NCBI RefSeq assembly: GCF_039536245.1
Contig: NZ_BAAAYN010000017.1
Coordinates: 357,715 to 421,714 of the forward strand
Length of the DNA: 64,000 nucleotides
Reading direction: 5' to 3'
Source: Cryptosporangium minutisporangium
GTDB taxonomy: Bacteria > Actinomycetota > Actinomycetes > Mycobacteriales > Cryptosporangiaceae
Part shown: piece after piece, positions 9,351-17,852 of the stretch
How the letters are laid out: every line of letters begins with the position of its first letter
Numbering within the stretch: the first letter of the stretch is position 1
Notes under the pieces: generated by a model
Seen by the model: only the letters and a program-made list of their open reading frames with translations
What the model was told of the DNA's origin: nothing
The model's database searches: none
Program-made: the position numbers and the translations under genes

Positions 9351-11765
9351 GTGTCCCCCCAACTCTCCGCCGAAGCGACTCCGGTCCCTGCGGTCACCGG
9401 CGGCCCGGAGGCTTGGTTGCACCGGGTGCGGGTGGGGCGCGCGAACGACCCGGTGACGCACGTCGAGCGCATGCCGGCTCGGCCGGGCGTCGTGGTGGAT
9501 TGGCCGGCCTGGGCACCCCCCGCGCTGCGTGAGGCCTACGCGGCCCGAGGAGTGTCGCGCCCGTGGGCGCATCAGGTCGCCGCCGCGGAGGCAGCGGCCG
9601 CCGGCGAGTCGGTGGTGGTGGCCACCGGCACCGCCTCCGGCAAGTCGCTCGCCTACCAACTGCCCACGCTCACCGCGCTGCTCGCCGACGACCGGGCGAC
9701 CGCGCTCTACCTCTCCCCCACCAAGGCGCTCGCCGCCGACCAACTGCGCGGGCTGCTGGAGGTCACCGACGCTGTGGGAGGCGGCATCCGCCCGGCGCTG
9801 TACGACGGCGATACCCCGGACACCGAGCGGGAGTGGGTCCGCGCGCACAGCCGCCTCGTGCTGACCAACCCCGACATGCTGCACCGCGGCATCCTGCCCC
9901 GGCACGACGCATGGGCCTCGTTCTTCCGCCGGCTGCGCTACGTAGTGGTCGACGAGTGCCACGCCTACCGCGGCGTGTTCGGCTCCCACGTGGCGCACGT
10001 GCTGCGTCGGCTGCGGCGGGTCTGCGCGCGCTACCGGTCGGCGCCGGTCTTCGTGTGCGCGTCGGCGACCGTGGCCGATCCGTCCGGCTCGGCCGGCACG
10101 TTGATCGGCGCGCCCGTGCGCGCGGTCACCGACGACGGCTCACCGCGGGGCGCGACGACGTTCGCGCTCTGGGAGCCGCCGGTCAGCCCGGTGGTCGGCG
10201 AACGCGGGACGCCGACCCGCCGCACCGCGACGGCCGAGGCGGCCGACCTGCTCGCCGACCTGGTCGCCGTGGGCGCGCGGACGCTGGCCTTCGTTCGGTC
10301 CCGGCGGGGCGCGGAGGCGGTGGCGCTCGGCGCGAAGCGGGCCCTGGCCGAGGCCGTGCCCGAGCTGGTCGAGCAGGTCGCTGCCTACCGCGCCGGCTAC
10401 CTGGCCGACGACCGCCGCGAGCTGGAGGCCGCGCTGCGGTCCGGCGAGCTGCTGGGGTTGGCGTCCACGAACGCGCTGGAGCTCGGCGTGGACGTCACGG
10501 GCTTGGACGCCGTGGTACTGACCGGCTACCCGGGGCGGATCGCGTCGCTGTGGCAGCAGGCCGGGCGGGCCGGGCGCGGCAGCCGGGACGCGCTGGCGGT
10601 GCTGGTCGCCCGCGACGACCCGCTCGACAGTTACCTGGTGCACCACCCGGACGCGGTGTTCGGCCGACCGGTCGAGGCCACCGTGCTCGACCCGTCGAAC
10701 CCGTACGTGCTGGGCCCGCAGCTGGCCTGCGCGGCGGCCGAGCTGCCGCTCGCCGAGGCCGACCTGCCGCTGTTCGGCGGCGACGCGGCCCGGGCCGCAC
10801 TGGAGGAGCTGGTCGCCGCCGGGGTGCTCCGACGCCGACCGGCGGGCTGGTACTGGACGTCCCGGGGACGCCCGGACGCCGACCTGCGCGGAACCGGTGG
10901 CGAGCCGGTCTCGATCGTCGAGGCGGCGACCGGTCGTCTGCTCGGCACGGTCGACGCCGGGTCTGCTCCGGCCAGCGTCCACACCGGGGCGGTGCACCTG
11001 CACCGCGGCGAGACGTTCGTGGTCGAAGAGCTCGACCTGGAGAACCTGGTCGCGCTGGTCCGCCGCGCGGAGCCCGACTGGTACACCCAGGCGCAGGACG
11101 TCACCGATCTGGCGGTCATCTCGGTCGAGCAGCGGGTGGTGGCCGACGGCGTGCAGCTCTGCTTCGGCACGGTCGACGTCACCAACCAGGTGGTTTCGTT
11201 CCTGCGGCGGCGGATCCTCACCGGCGAGGTGCTGGACGAGCAGCCGCTCGACCTACCGCCGCGTCAGCTGCGCACGCGCGCGGTCTGGTACACGGTCGAC
11301 GACGCCGTGCTCGCCGAAGCCGGGCTGCTCGGGGTGTCGGAGGACGACGAGCCCGACATCGCCGGCTCCGCGCACGCCGCCGAGCACGCGGCGATCGGTC
11401 TGCTGCCGCTGGTGGCGAGCTGCGACCGGTGGGACATCGGCGGCTTGTCGACGGCGTCGCATCAGGACACGGGGCTCGCAACGGTCTTCGTGTACGACGG
11501 GCATCCCGGTGGTGCGGGCTTCGCGGAACGGGGGTTCGCGGCGGCGGTCGAGTGGCTCGCGGCGACCCGGGACGCCATCGCCGACTGTGATTGTGCGGCC
11601 GGTTGCCCCTCTTGCGTGCACTCGCCCAAATGTGGAAACGGCAATGATCCACTGGACAAAGCCGGTGCTGTCCGGTTGCTGACAGCAGTCGTCGACCGCG
11701 TGCGGCGCGCCGACGTCCGACAGAGTACGTTTGGCCTCCAGGTCGGGGGGTCACACCCTCGGTAG
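9351..11765 (+). CDS. DEAD/DEAH-box helicase with C-terminal DUF1998 (MrfA/YprA-like)
   Basis: Superfamily 2 DNA helicase of 804 residues. The N-terminal RecA domain has Walker A GTASGKSLAYQLP, TALYLSPTKALAADQLRG and the Walker B box VVVDECHAYRGVFGSH. The second RecA domain ends in LWQQAGRAGRG. The C-terminal DUF1998 region holds four cysteines in DCDCAAGCPSC followed by KCGN, the zinc site described for the DNA-repair helicase MrfA. It corresponds to Rv3649 of M. tuberculosis, which also lies near a tad cluster. GTG 9351 gives the normal N-terminus (MSPQLSAEATPVPAV); the frame is open upstream but that part is not protein-like. DNA-damage repair is the likely role. Confidence 0.93.
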   Translation: MSPQLSAEATPVPAVTGGPEAWLHRVRVGRANDPVTHVERMPARPGVVVDWPAWAPPALREAYAARGVSRPWAHQVAAAEAAAAGESVVVATGTASGKSLAYQLPTLTALLADDRATALYLSPTKALAADQLRGLLEVTDAVGGGIRPALYDGDTPDTEREWVRAHSRLVLTNPDMLHRGILPRHDAWASFFRRLRYVVVDECHAYRGVFGSHVAHVLRRLRRVCARYRSAPVFVCASATVADPSGSAGTLIGAPVRAVTDDGSPRGATTFALWEPPVSPVVGERGTPTRRTATAEAADLLADLVAVGARTLAFVRSRRGAEAVALGAKRALAEAVPELVEQVAAYRAGYLADDRRELEAALRSGELLGLASTNALELGVDVTGLDAVVLTGYPGRIASLWQQAGRAGRGSRDALAVLVARDDPLDSYLVHHPDAVFGRPVEATVLDPSNPYVLGPQLACAAAELPLAEADLPLFGGDAARAALEELVAAGVLRRRPAGWYWTSRGRPDADLRGTGGEPVSIVEAATGRLLGTVDAGSAPASVHTGAVHLHRGETFVVEELDLENLVALVRRAEPDWYTQAQDVTDLAVISVEQRVVADGVQLCFGTVDVTNQVVSFLRRRILTGEVLDEQPLDLPPRQLRTRAVWYTVDDAVLAEAGLLGVSEDDEPDIAGSAHAAEHAAIGLLPLVASCDRWDIGGLSTASHQDTGLATVFVYDGHPGGAGFAERGFAAAVEWLAATRDAIADCDCAAGCPSCVHSPKCGNGNDPLDKAGAVRLLTAVVDRVRRADVRQSTFGLQVGGSHPR

Positions 11766-11816
11766 CCGACGGGTCGGTTGCTGAGGAACCGGGCTGATTC
11801 GGAGAGGACGCGGACC

Positions 11817-12509
11817 ATGGTTCTGCTGGGCCTGCTGCTCGCCGCAGTGGCAATCGCCCTCGGGGTGGGGCTGGCATTGCAGCCGGGCGACACGGCGAAC
11901 GTCCATTTCTTCGGACTCAACATCCCGAACCTCAACGGCCGGACGCTGGTGCTCATCGGGATCGCGATCGGCATCCTGTTCATGGTCGGCATCTCGTTCA
12001 TGCGGTGGGGCTTCGCGATGGCCAAGCGCCGCCGCCGGGAGCGCAAGGCCGAGAAGGCCGCGCTGGCCAACGCGAAGCGTGAGGCAGCCGACGCCCGCGA
12101 GCAGGAGGCGCGGGCCCGGGAGGAAGCCGAGCAGCGCGAGATCGAAGCTCGTCGGCAGGAGGAACTCTCGTCCTGGGAACGGGCCGAGGCGGCTCGCCGG
12201 GAAGAGGCCGCACGGCAGGAGGAGGCCGCGCTACGAGCGCGCGCCGAGGGCCATCAGCCCGACCCCTACCCGCCGGTGGTGCCGGACGCCTATCCCGGAC
12301 ACCGCCCACCTGAGCCGTACCGCGGCGACAACCACCCGACGGACGCGTACCCGTCGGTAGATCCCAAGACCGAGGAGTACCCGACGGTCGACCCGTACCG
12401 GGACGAGCCGCGCCCCACCGGCACCGTGTACCAAGCCGGCGGCCACTCGTACCCGGCGGACCCCGACCCGTACCCCGGCCCACCCCCCCACCACCATCGC
12501 CCTTACTAG
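11817..12509 (+). CDS. LapA-like two-helix membrane protein with coiled coil and Tyr/Pro-rich tail
   Basis: Membrane protein of 230 residues. Two hydrophobic segments (VLLGLLLAAVAIALGVGLAL and VLIGIAIGILFMVGISFM) enclose NVHFFGLNIPNL, the LapA/DUF1049 pattern. A charged coiled coil follows (about 65-135; Glu, Arg and Ala rich), then a tail with repeated DPYP, DAYP, EEYP-type units. The ATG at 11817 has GGAGAGG upstream. LapA proteins are linked to envelope biogenesis; the tail is organism-specific. The TAG stop lies inside the terminal inverted repeat of palindromic element copy 3. Confidence 0.85.
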   Translation: MVLLGLLLAAVAIALGVGLALQPGDTANVHFFGLNIPNLNGRTLVLIGIAIGILFMVGISFMRWGFAMAKRRRRERKAEKAALANAKREAADAREQEARAREEAEQREIEARRQEELSSWERAEAARREEAARQEEAALRARAEGHQPDPYPPVVPDAYPGHRPPEPYRGDNHPTDAYPSVDPKTEEYPTVDPYRDEPRPTGTVYQAGGHSYPADPDPYPGPPPHHHRPY

Positions 12510-12701
12510 TGGGCGGCCCGCCCGTCGTGGACGGGCTCCAGGTTCAAGCAACCTGTCACGACTGCTGTGTCCTGACAACGGCGCTGGAGCCCGTCCAGGA
12601 CGAGGCTGACATCCGCGCGCGAGGCCGCCGCGACCTGGCTGTCGTCTCAAGGCCTCGCGCGCGGCTGTCAGGCTCGCTCCCTGGACGGGCCGCCCACTAG
12701 T
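12505..12701. repeat. Palindromic intergenic element, copy 3 (long form with terminal inverted repeats)
   Basis: The ends are perfect 16-bp inverted repeats, ACTAGTGGGCGGCCCG (12505-12520) and CGGGCCGCCCACTAGT (12686-12701). Inside are a second inverted pair (TGGACGGGCTCCAG at 12529 with its complement at 12584) and long arms 12589-12626 and 12651-12690 that match copies 1 and 2. The left end contains the stop codon of the LapA-like gene; the right end overlaps the probable -10 box of tldD. No transposase is present, so it resembles a MITE or REP-type element. Confidence 0.85.
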
Positions 12702-12710
12702 GTCGGTTGG
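12698..12710 (+). promoter_or_regulatory. Probable leaderless promoter (-10 box) of tldD
   Basis: TAGTGT at 12698-12703 followed by seven bases and the GTG start at 12711 fits a -10 box whose transcript begins at the start codon. No Shine-Dalgarno sequence precedes tldD. The box is half built from the terminal repeat of palindromic element copy 3. Confidence 0.5.
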
Positions 12711-14231
12711 GTGCCGCACGAGATCGATCAGCGTTTCCTCGCCCTGCCCCGCGCGGCGCTCGCCGACGCCGCACTCCAGCGGGCCCGTGACCTCGGTGCC
12801 AGCCACGCGGACTTCCGGCTCGAACGGCTCCGGTCGCAAGGGCTCTCGCTCCGCGATGGGCGGCTCGAGGGTAGCCACGACGGCGAGGACGTCGGTTTCG
12901 CCGTCCGGGTCGTCCACGACGGCGCCTGGGGCTTCGCGGCCGGCGTCGACCTCACCGTGGATGCCGTGGTCGCGGCCGCCGAGACCGCGATCCAGGTCGC
13001 GAAGGTCAGCGCCCGGATGAGCACCGAGCGCGTGGAGCTGGCCGACGAGCCGATCTACCGAGACGTCCAGTGGATCTCGGCGTACGAGATCAACCCGTTC
13101 GACGTTCCGGAGCAGGAGAAGGTCGCCCTGCTCGCCGAGTACTCACGGCGCCTGCTGACCGCCGACGGCATCACCCACGTGACCGCGGGCCTGTCCCAGG
13201 TGCTCGAAGGCAAGTTCTACGCCGACACCGCGGGCACCGTGGTCACGCAGCAGCGGGTACGGCTCAATCCGAGCATCCAGGCGCTGTCGGTCGACGCCGA
13301 CGGCGGCCGCTTCGAAACGATGGGCAGCCTCGCGCCGCCGGTCGGGCGCGGCTGGGAGTACCTGACCGGCACCGGCTGGAACTGGGACGCCGAACTGGCC
13401 GAGCTCCCGGCGCTGCTGGCCGCCAAAATGGCCGCGCCGAGCGTCGAGCCAGGGCGTTACGACCTGGTGATCGACCCGTCGAACCTGTGGCTGACCATTC
13501 ACGAGTCGGTCGGCCACGCCACCGAACTCGACCGGGCACTCGGGTACGAGGCGAACTACGCTGGTACCTCGTTCGCGACGCCGGACAAGCTCGGGACGCT
13601 CCGGTACGGCTCGGACGTGATGAACGTGACCGGCGACCGGACCGTCGAGCACGGTTTGGCCACGGTCGGCTGGGACGACGAGGGCGTGGCCGGCCAAAGC
13701 TGGGACATCGTCCGGAAGGGGACGCTGGTCGGCTACCAGCTCGACCGCCGGATGGCCGGGCTGCTCGGCTCCGAACTCGGTGTCTCCCGCTCCAACGGGT
13801 GCGCGTACGCCGACTCGCCGGGCCACGTCCCGATCCAGCGGATGGCGAACGTGTCGCTGGCGCCGGCCGCTACCGAGGTCTCGACCACGGACCTGATCAG
13901 CGGCGTCGAGCGCGGCATCTACATCGTCGGCGACAAGTCGTGGTCGATCGACATGCAGCGATACAACTTCCAGTTCACCGGTCAGCGTTTCTTCGAGATC
14001 CGCAACGGTCAGCTCGCCGGTCAGCTCCGCGACGTCGCCTATCAAAGCAACACGCTGGATTTCTGGGGCTCGCTGGAGGCTGTCGGCGGCCCGTCCACCT
14101 GGGTCCTCGGCGGAGCGTTCAACTGCGGTAAGGCCCAACCGGGCCAGATCGCGCCGGTGAGCCACGGCTGCCCGAGCGCACTGTTCCGCGACATCTCGAT
14201 CCTCAACACCGTGCAGGAGGGCGGCCGATGA
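12711..14231 (+). CDS. tldD: TldD-family zinc metallopeptidase
   Basis: Cytosolic protease subunit of 506 residues. The TldD metal site TIHESVGHATELD (HExxxH) is intact at about residue 262, and the C-terminus has CGKAQPGQIAPVSHGCPS. TldD and TldE form a heterodimer that degrades unfolded peptides and matures some ribosomally made peptides. The stop overlaps the start of the tldE-like gene by 4 bp, consistent with a stoichiometric complex. No peptide precursor gene was seen nearby. Confidence 0.95.
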   Translation: MPHEIDQRFLALPRAALADAALQRARDLGASHADFRLERLRSQGLSLRDGRLEGSHDGEDVGFAVRVVHDGAWGFAAGVDLTVDAVVAAAETAIQVAKVSARMSTERVELADEPIYRDVQWISAYEINPFDVPEQEKVALLAEYSRRLLTADGITHVTAGLSQVLEGKFYADTAGTVVTQQRVRLNPSIQALSVDADGGRFETMGSLAPPVGRGWEYLTGTGWNWDAELAELPALLAAKMAAPSVEPGRYDLVIDPSNLWLTIHESVGHATELDRALGYEANYAGTSFATPDKLGTLRYGSDVMNVTGDRTVEHGLATVGWDDEGVAGQSWDIVRKGTLVGYQLDRRMAGLLGSELGVSRSNGCAYADSPGHVPIQRMANVSLAPAATEVSTTDLISGVERGIYIVGDKSWSIDMQRYNFQFTGQRFFEIRNGQLAGQLRDVAYQSNTLDFWGSLEAVGGPSTWVLGGAFNCGKAQPGQIAPVSHGCPSALFRDISILNTVQEGGR

Positions 14232-15622
14232 GCGGCGTGCTGCGGCCGCAGGACCTCGTCGAGCAGGCACTGGCACTCGCGAAGAGCGACGGGTGCCTCG
14301 TCATCGCCGGCGAGTCGACCAGTGCCAACCTCCGGTGGGCGACGAACACGCTGACCACCAATGGGGTGATGCGGTCCCGCTCGGTCACCGTCATCTCGAC
14401 GATCGGCACCGGCACCGGGGTGGCCAGCGGTGTCGTGTCGCGGAGCGCGGTGGCCGCCGACGAGTTGGAGGCGCTGGTCCGCGCAGCGGAGGAGACCGCT
14501 CGCGGCAACGGCGCGGCGGACGACGCTCAGCCGCTGGTTGAGGGCGACACCTCGGTGGACTGGGAGTCCGCGCCGGAGGAGACCTCGATCGACGTGCTCT
14601 CGAACGTCGCGCCGGCGCTGGGCGACGCGTTCACAGCGGCCCGCGGCGGCGGGCGCCTGCTCTACGGATTCGTCGAGCACGAGGTGGACACCTACTACCT
14701 CGGTTCCTCCACCGGGCTGCGGCTGCGACACGTCCAGCCCCAGGGCCACATCGGGATCACCGGAAAGGTGGCCTCCGACCACGCCCGCTCGGCGTGGGTC
14801 GGCCAGGCGACCCGCGACTTCTCGGACGTCTCGGTCGCCGCGCTCGACGCGGAGCTCGCGCGGCGCCTCGCATGGGCGGAGCGGCGGATCGACCTGGCGT
14901 CCGGCCGGTACGACACGGTGCTGCCGCCGACCGCGGTCGCCGACCTGATGATCTACGCATACTGGGAGATGGGCGGCCGGTCGGCGCACGAGGGCCGGAC
15001 CGTGTACTCGGGTCCGGGTGACGGGACGCGAGTCGGTGAACGGTTGACGTCCCAGCCGGTGACGCTCCGCTCGGACCCGACCGCACCGGGGCTCCAGTCC
15101 GCACCGTTCGTGCTGGCCCGGGCGTCGTCGGGAACCAGCAGCGTGTTCGACAACGGGCTACCGCTCGGACCGACCGACTGGATCCGGGACGGGAAACTCT
15201 CGGCCCTGCTGCAGACCCGACGGTCGGCGGAGCTGACCGGGCTTCCGGTCACGCCGATGGTCGGGAACCTCATCATGGAGGTGGACGGCGCGACCGGGAG
15301 CGTCGAGGACCTCGTAGCGGGGGTCGATCGTGGTCTGCTGCTGACCTGTCTCTGGTACATCCGCGAGGTCGATCCGCAGACGTTGCTGCTCACCGGGTTG
15401 ACCCGCGACGGCGTGTACCTGGTCGAAGGCGGCGAGGTCGTCGGCGCCGTCAACAACTTCCGGTTCAACGAGAGCCCGATCGGTCTGTTGTCGCGGATCA
15501 CGTCAGCCAGCGGCACCGTGCCGGCGTTCTCCCGCGAGTGGGGCGACTACTTCCACCGAACCGCGATGCCGGCGCTGCGGGTGCCTGACTTCAACATGAG
15601 CAGCGTGTCCCCGGCGTCCTGA
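14228..15622 (+). CDS. TldE/PmbA-family protein, TldD partner
   Basis: Catalytically inactive partner of TldD, 464 residues. It shares the fold (LYGFVEHEVDTYYLGSSTG, DTVLPPTAVADLMIYAYWEM, FRFNESPIGLLSRI) but has no HExxxH where TldD has one. ATG start coupled by ATGA to tldD. Its role is to complete the substrate channel of the heterodimer. Known in E. coli as PmbA/TldE, but actinobacterial members diverge, so no symbol is given. Confidence 0.92.
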   Translation: MSGVLRPQDLVEQALALAKSDGCLVIAGESTSANLRWATNTLTTNGVMRSRSVTVISTIGTGTGVASGVVSRSAVAADELEALVRAAEETARGNGAADDAQPLVEGDTSVDWESAPEETSIDVLSNVAPALGDAFTAARGGGRLLYGFVEHEVDTYYLGSSTGLRLRHVQPQGHIGITGKVASDHARSAWVGQATRDFSDVSVAALDAELARRLAWAERRIDLASGRYDTVLPPTAVADLMIYAYWEMGGRSAHEGRTVYSGPGDGTRVGERLTSQPVTLRSDPTAPGLQSAPFVLARASSGTSSVFDNGLPLGPTDWIRDGKLSALLQTRRSAELTGLPVTPMVGNLIMEVDGATGSVEDLVAGVDRGLLLTCLWYIREVDPQTLLLTGLTRDGVYLVEGGEVVGAVNNFRFNESPIGLLSRITSASGTVPAFSREWGDYFHRTAMPALRVPDFNMSSVSPAS

Positions 15623-15636
15623 CCGAGAGGGTGACC

Positions 15637-15972
15637 ATGTCGAACGCGGACGTCGTCCGGGCCGCGATGGCGGCCTACCGAGCGCAGGACCTGGCGGCGA
15701 CCGACGCGTTGCTGGCCGAGGACTACGTGTTCACCAGTCCGCAGGACGACCACATCGACAAGGCCACCTACCTGGAGCGGTGCTTCCCCACCGCCGATCG
15801 GTTCAGCGAGCAGCGGATCGTGCACCTGGTCGACGTCGGCGAGGACGAGGTGTTCCTGCTGTACGAGTACGAGCTGGTGACCGGGGAGCGATATCGCAAC
15901 GCCGAGGTCGCCACGGTCCGGGATGGTCGGTTGGTCGAGACGCAGGTGTACTTCGGCGGCCGGGTCGGCTGA
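15637..15972 (+). CDS. NTF2/SnoaL-like small protein
   Basis: A 111-residue alpha+beta protein of the NTF2-like/SnoaL-like class: an N-terminal helix pair (VVRAAMAAYRAQDLAATDAL), LLAEDYVFTSPQDD, then strands ending GRLVETQVYFGG. Members are either small isomerases and hydrolases or non-enzymatic pockets; no specific reaction can be assigned. The ATG at 15637 has GAGAGG six bases upstream and is preferred to the GTG at 15631. It follows tldE by 14 bp and is probably in the same transcript. Confidence 0.8.
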   Translation: MSNADVVRAAMAAYRAQDLAATDALLAEDYVFTSPQDDHIDKATYLERCFPTADRFSEQRIVHLVDVGEDEVFLLYEYELVTGERYRNAEVATVRDGRLVETQVYFGGRVG

Positions 15973-16026
15973 CCCGGCGCGGCCCAGGTGCATCGCCGCA
16001 GCGGCGGCCGGAACGCTCGGTCCGCA

Positions 16027-16050
16027 GCCGCCGGGGCATCGCCCGGCGGC
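16027..16050. terminator. Hairpin between convergent genes
   Basis: GCCGCCGGG and CCCGGCGGC form a perfect 9-bp stem with a six-base loop between the NTF2-like gene and the end of the tad operon. No T-run follows, so termination is inferred from position and structure. Confidence 0.5.
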
Positions 16051-16085
16051 CGCGGAGCGGCTCACCGCAGCCGCAGCGGCCCCGG

Positions 16086-16472
16086 TCAGCGGGGTGACGG
16101 GGAACGGCGGCTGACCGGGCCCGCGCGGGCCCTGGCGGACGCGGAACCGACGAGGGCCGCCGGACCGGTCGGCACGACCGTCACCGTCGCGGTGAGCTCG
16201 TCACCGGTCACCACGCAGTCGACCAGGTGAGCGCCGTTCCCCGCGGCCACCGACCGGGCCCGGGCACAGGCCGCCACCGCGCCCTCGGCGACGTGCAGCG
16301 CGCCGGCGAGCGCGGCCAGGTCAGCAGCGAGGCCGGCTCGGTGCCGGGCGACCGCGGCACCGCCCACGGCCTGGAAGCCCAGAGCGGTCGTGAGCAGCGC
16401 CAACCCCACGGCGAGCGCGAGCACCGACGCGCTGCCCGTCGGCTCGGGAGACGTCCGGCGATCGACGCTCAC
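16086..16472 (-). CDS. Rv3654c-like TadE-type pseudopilin (helicase/secretion neighbourhood)
   Basis: A 128-residue protein with one N-terminal membrane helix (SASVLALAVGLALLTTALGF) and a short exported domain containing ARHRAGLAADLAALAGALHV and one disulfide-capable Cys pair. This is the family found as the last gene of actinobacterial tad clusters, equivalent to Rv3654c. It overlaps the TadE gene by 4 bp. Presumed minor pilin or pilus-associated protein; the molecular role is unproven. Confidence 0.8.
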   Translation of the reverse strand: MSVDRRTSPEPTGSASVLALAVGLALLTTALGFQAVGGAAVARHRAGLAADLAALAGALHVAEGAVAACARARSVAAGNGAHLVDCVVTGDELTATVTVVPTGPAALVGSASARARAGPVSRRSPSPR

Positions 16473-16789
16473 GGCAGCGCGGGCGGCTCGGGCTCGGCGA
16501 CGGCGGTCGCCACGATCCGACCCGGCCAGACCCGGCCGACAGCGGGCAGTGGTGCCGACACGGTGACCCGGACGAACTCGTCGTCGCGGGTCAGCCGCAC
16601 GGTGGCTCCGGTGGGCGCGACTCGCTGTCCGGCAGCCGCTGCGTCGGGATCGCCGCGAGCCGCCGCCCGGGCGGTCTCCCGGGCGGCGTCCACGCAGCGC
16701 AGCTGGGTCGTGGTCGCGGTGAGCGCGGTAAGGCCGGCGGTCAGCAGAAAGACCACGACCGGAATCGCCGCGGCCAGTTCCGCCGTCAC
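16469..16789 (-). CDS. TadE-like minor pilin
   Basis: A protein of about 106 residues with the TadE signature: a negatively charged residue just before a membrane helix (TAELAAAIPVVVFLLTAGLT), then CVDAARETARAAARGD. TadE proteins are pseudopilins processed by the prepilin peptidase. The frame is open far upstream, inside the pilin gene and beyond, so the start is uncertain; the GTG at 16789, 20 bp after the pilin stop, gives the typical short N-terminus. Its stop overlaps the next gene. Equivalent to Rv3655c. Confidence 0.75.
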   Translation of the reverse strand: MTAELAAAIPVVVFLLTAGLTALTATTTQLRCVDAARETARAAARGDPDAAAAGQRVAPTGATVRLTRDDEFVRVTVSAPLPAVGRVWPGRIVATAVAEPEPPALP

Positions 16790-16809
16790 CGACCCGGCCG
16801 CCCCACGGC

Positions 16810-17034
16810 CTAACCCTTGAGCGCCTTCGCGATGATCGCGGTCAGTGCGGACTGAACGGCCGGGGACGTCACCACCTTGAGCAGCACGCCGGCGAACGCG
16901 ACTGCGGCGATCGTGCCGACCGCGTACTCGGCCGTGCTCATCCCGGCCTCGCCCGCCAATCGCAGCCGGGCGACCCACCCGGGACGTGGGATCTGATGCG
17001 GCGCACTCGCGAGTGCGGTCGGTACCTGGGGCAT
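16810..17034 (-). CDS. Flp-type pilin (DUF4244)
   Basis: A 74-residue Flp pilin precursor. A basic leader ending at RLAGEAGMSTAEYAVGTIAA has the Gly cleavage site and the conserved Glu at position +5 before the hydrophobic helix (VAFAGVLLKVVTS). The second ATG (17034) lies six bases after GAGGAG, whereas the first (17040) abuts it. Equivalent to Rv3656c. As the only pilin-like gene in the operon it is the likely major subunit of the Tad fibre. No prepilin peptidase gene is visible in the window. Confidence 0.88.
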   Translation of the reverse strand: MPQVPTALASAPHQIPRPGWVARLRLAGEAGMSTAEYAVGTIAAVAFAGVLLKVVTSPAVQSALTAIIAKALKG

Positions 17035-17114
17035 GGGCATCTCCTCTCGTGGGCCGGGCTGGTCCCGGCAACCGGATCAGTGGGTGGGATCGGACGACAT
17101 CGCCGGGACGCCGC

Positions 17115-17852
17115 TCAGGACAGGGCGTCATCGAGCACTCCCAGCAGGATCGGTACGACGCCGACCAGGACGAACGCCGGAAGGAAGCAGAATCCGAGCG
17201 GCAGGACGACGAGCACTCCGGCGCGCTGAGCCGCCTCCTCGGCGCGGGCCTCCCGGCGCTCGCGTAGGTCGGCCGCGCACCGAGCGCAGGCGGACGCCAA
17301 GGCCGCGCCGCTGTCGGCGGCCCGCACCGCGGCCGGCACGAAGCCGTCCGCACCGGCGACGTCGTCCAGCGCCTGCCAGCCCGCCTCCCCGGTGACACCC
17401 AGCCGGAGCGCTCGACTCACCGCACCGAGACGCTGCCCCAACGGGCCGTCGATCGCGGTGCCGACGACCTCCACCGCCCGGTCCAGCGGCGCACCCGCCC
17501 GCAGCGCGGCCGCGAGCAGGTCGATCGCGTACGGCAACTGGGCGGCCGCGACCGCCCGCTCGCGGCCGAGCGTCGGCGGGGGCAGGCGTCGGAGGACCCG
17601 CCACGTCCCGAAGCCGACCAACACCCCGGCCACCGCGCCGATCCAGCCACCCCACAACGCGGCGACCGCGAGGCCCGTCAGGACCGGCGCTCCACGGCGC
17701 AGCAGCGACGCCAGGTCGAGGCGGCCTCGGCCGTTCGTCCGCGGACGCCGGAAGATCCTCGCGAGCCGACGCCGCGGGGTCGCGCCGCCGACGACCACGA
17801 CAACAGCGGCGAGCATCAGCGCTGCGGCGGCGACCACCGTGGAGCCGCTCAT
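17115..17852 (-). CDS. TadC-like type II secretion F-domain protein
   Basis: Inner-membrane platform protein of 245 residues. It has an N-terminal membrane helix, the cytoplasmic F domain (LPYAIDLLAAALRAGAPLDR; VSRALRLGVTGEAGWQAL) and C-terminal helices (GVLVVLPLGFCFLPAFVLVG). With the TadB-like protein it anchors the ATPase and assembles the pilus. ATGA overlap with the tadB-like gene. It resembles Rv3657c and is shorter than proteobacterial TadC, as usual in actinobacteria. Confidence 0.88.
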   Translation of the reverse strand: MSGSTVVAAAALMLAAVVVVVGGATPRRRLARIFRRPRTNGRGRLDLASLLRRGAPVLTGLAVAALWGGWIGAVAGVLVGFGTWRVLRRLPPPTLGRERAVAAAQLPYAIDLLAAALRAGAPLDRAVEVVGTAIDGPLGQRLGAVSRALRLGVTGEAGWQALDDVAGADGFVPAAVRAADSGAALASACARCAADLRERREARAEEAAQRAGVLVVLPLGFCFLPAFVLVGVVPILLGVLDDALS

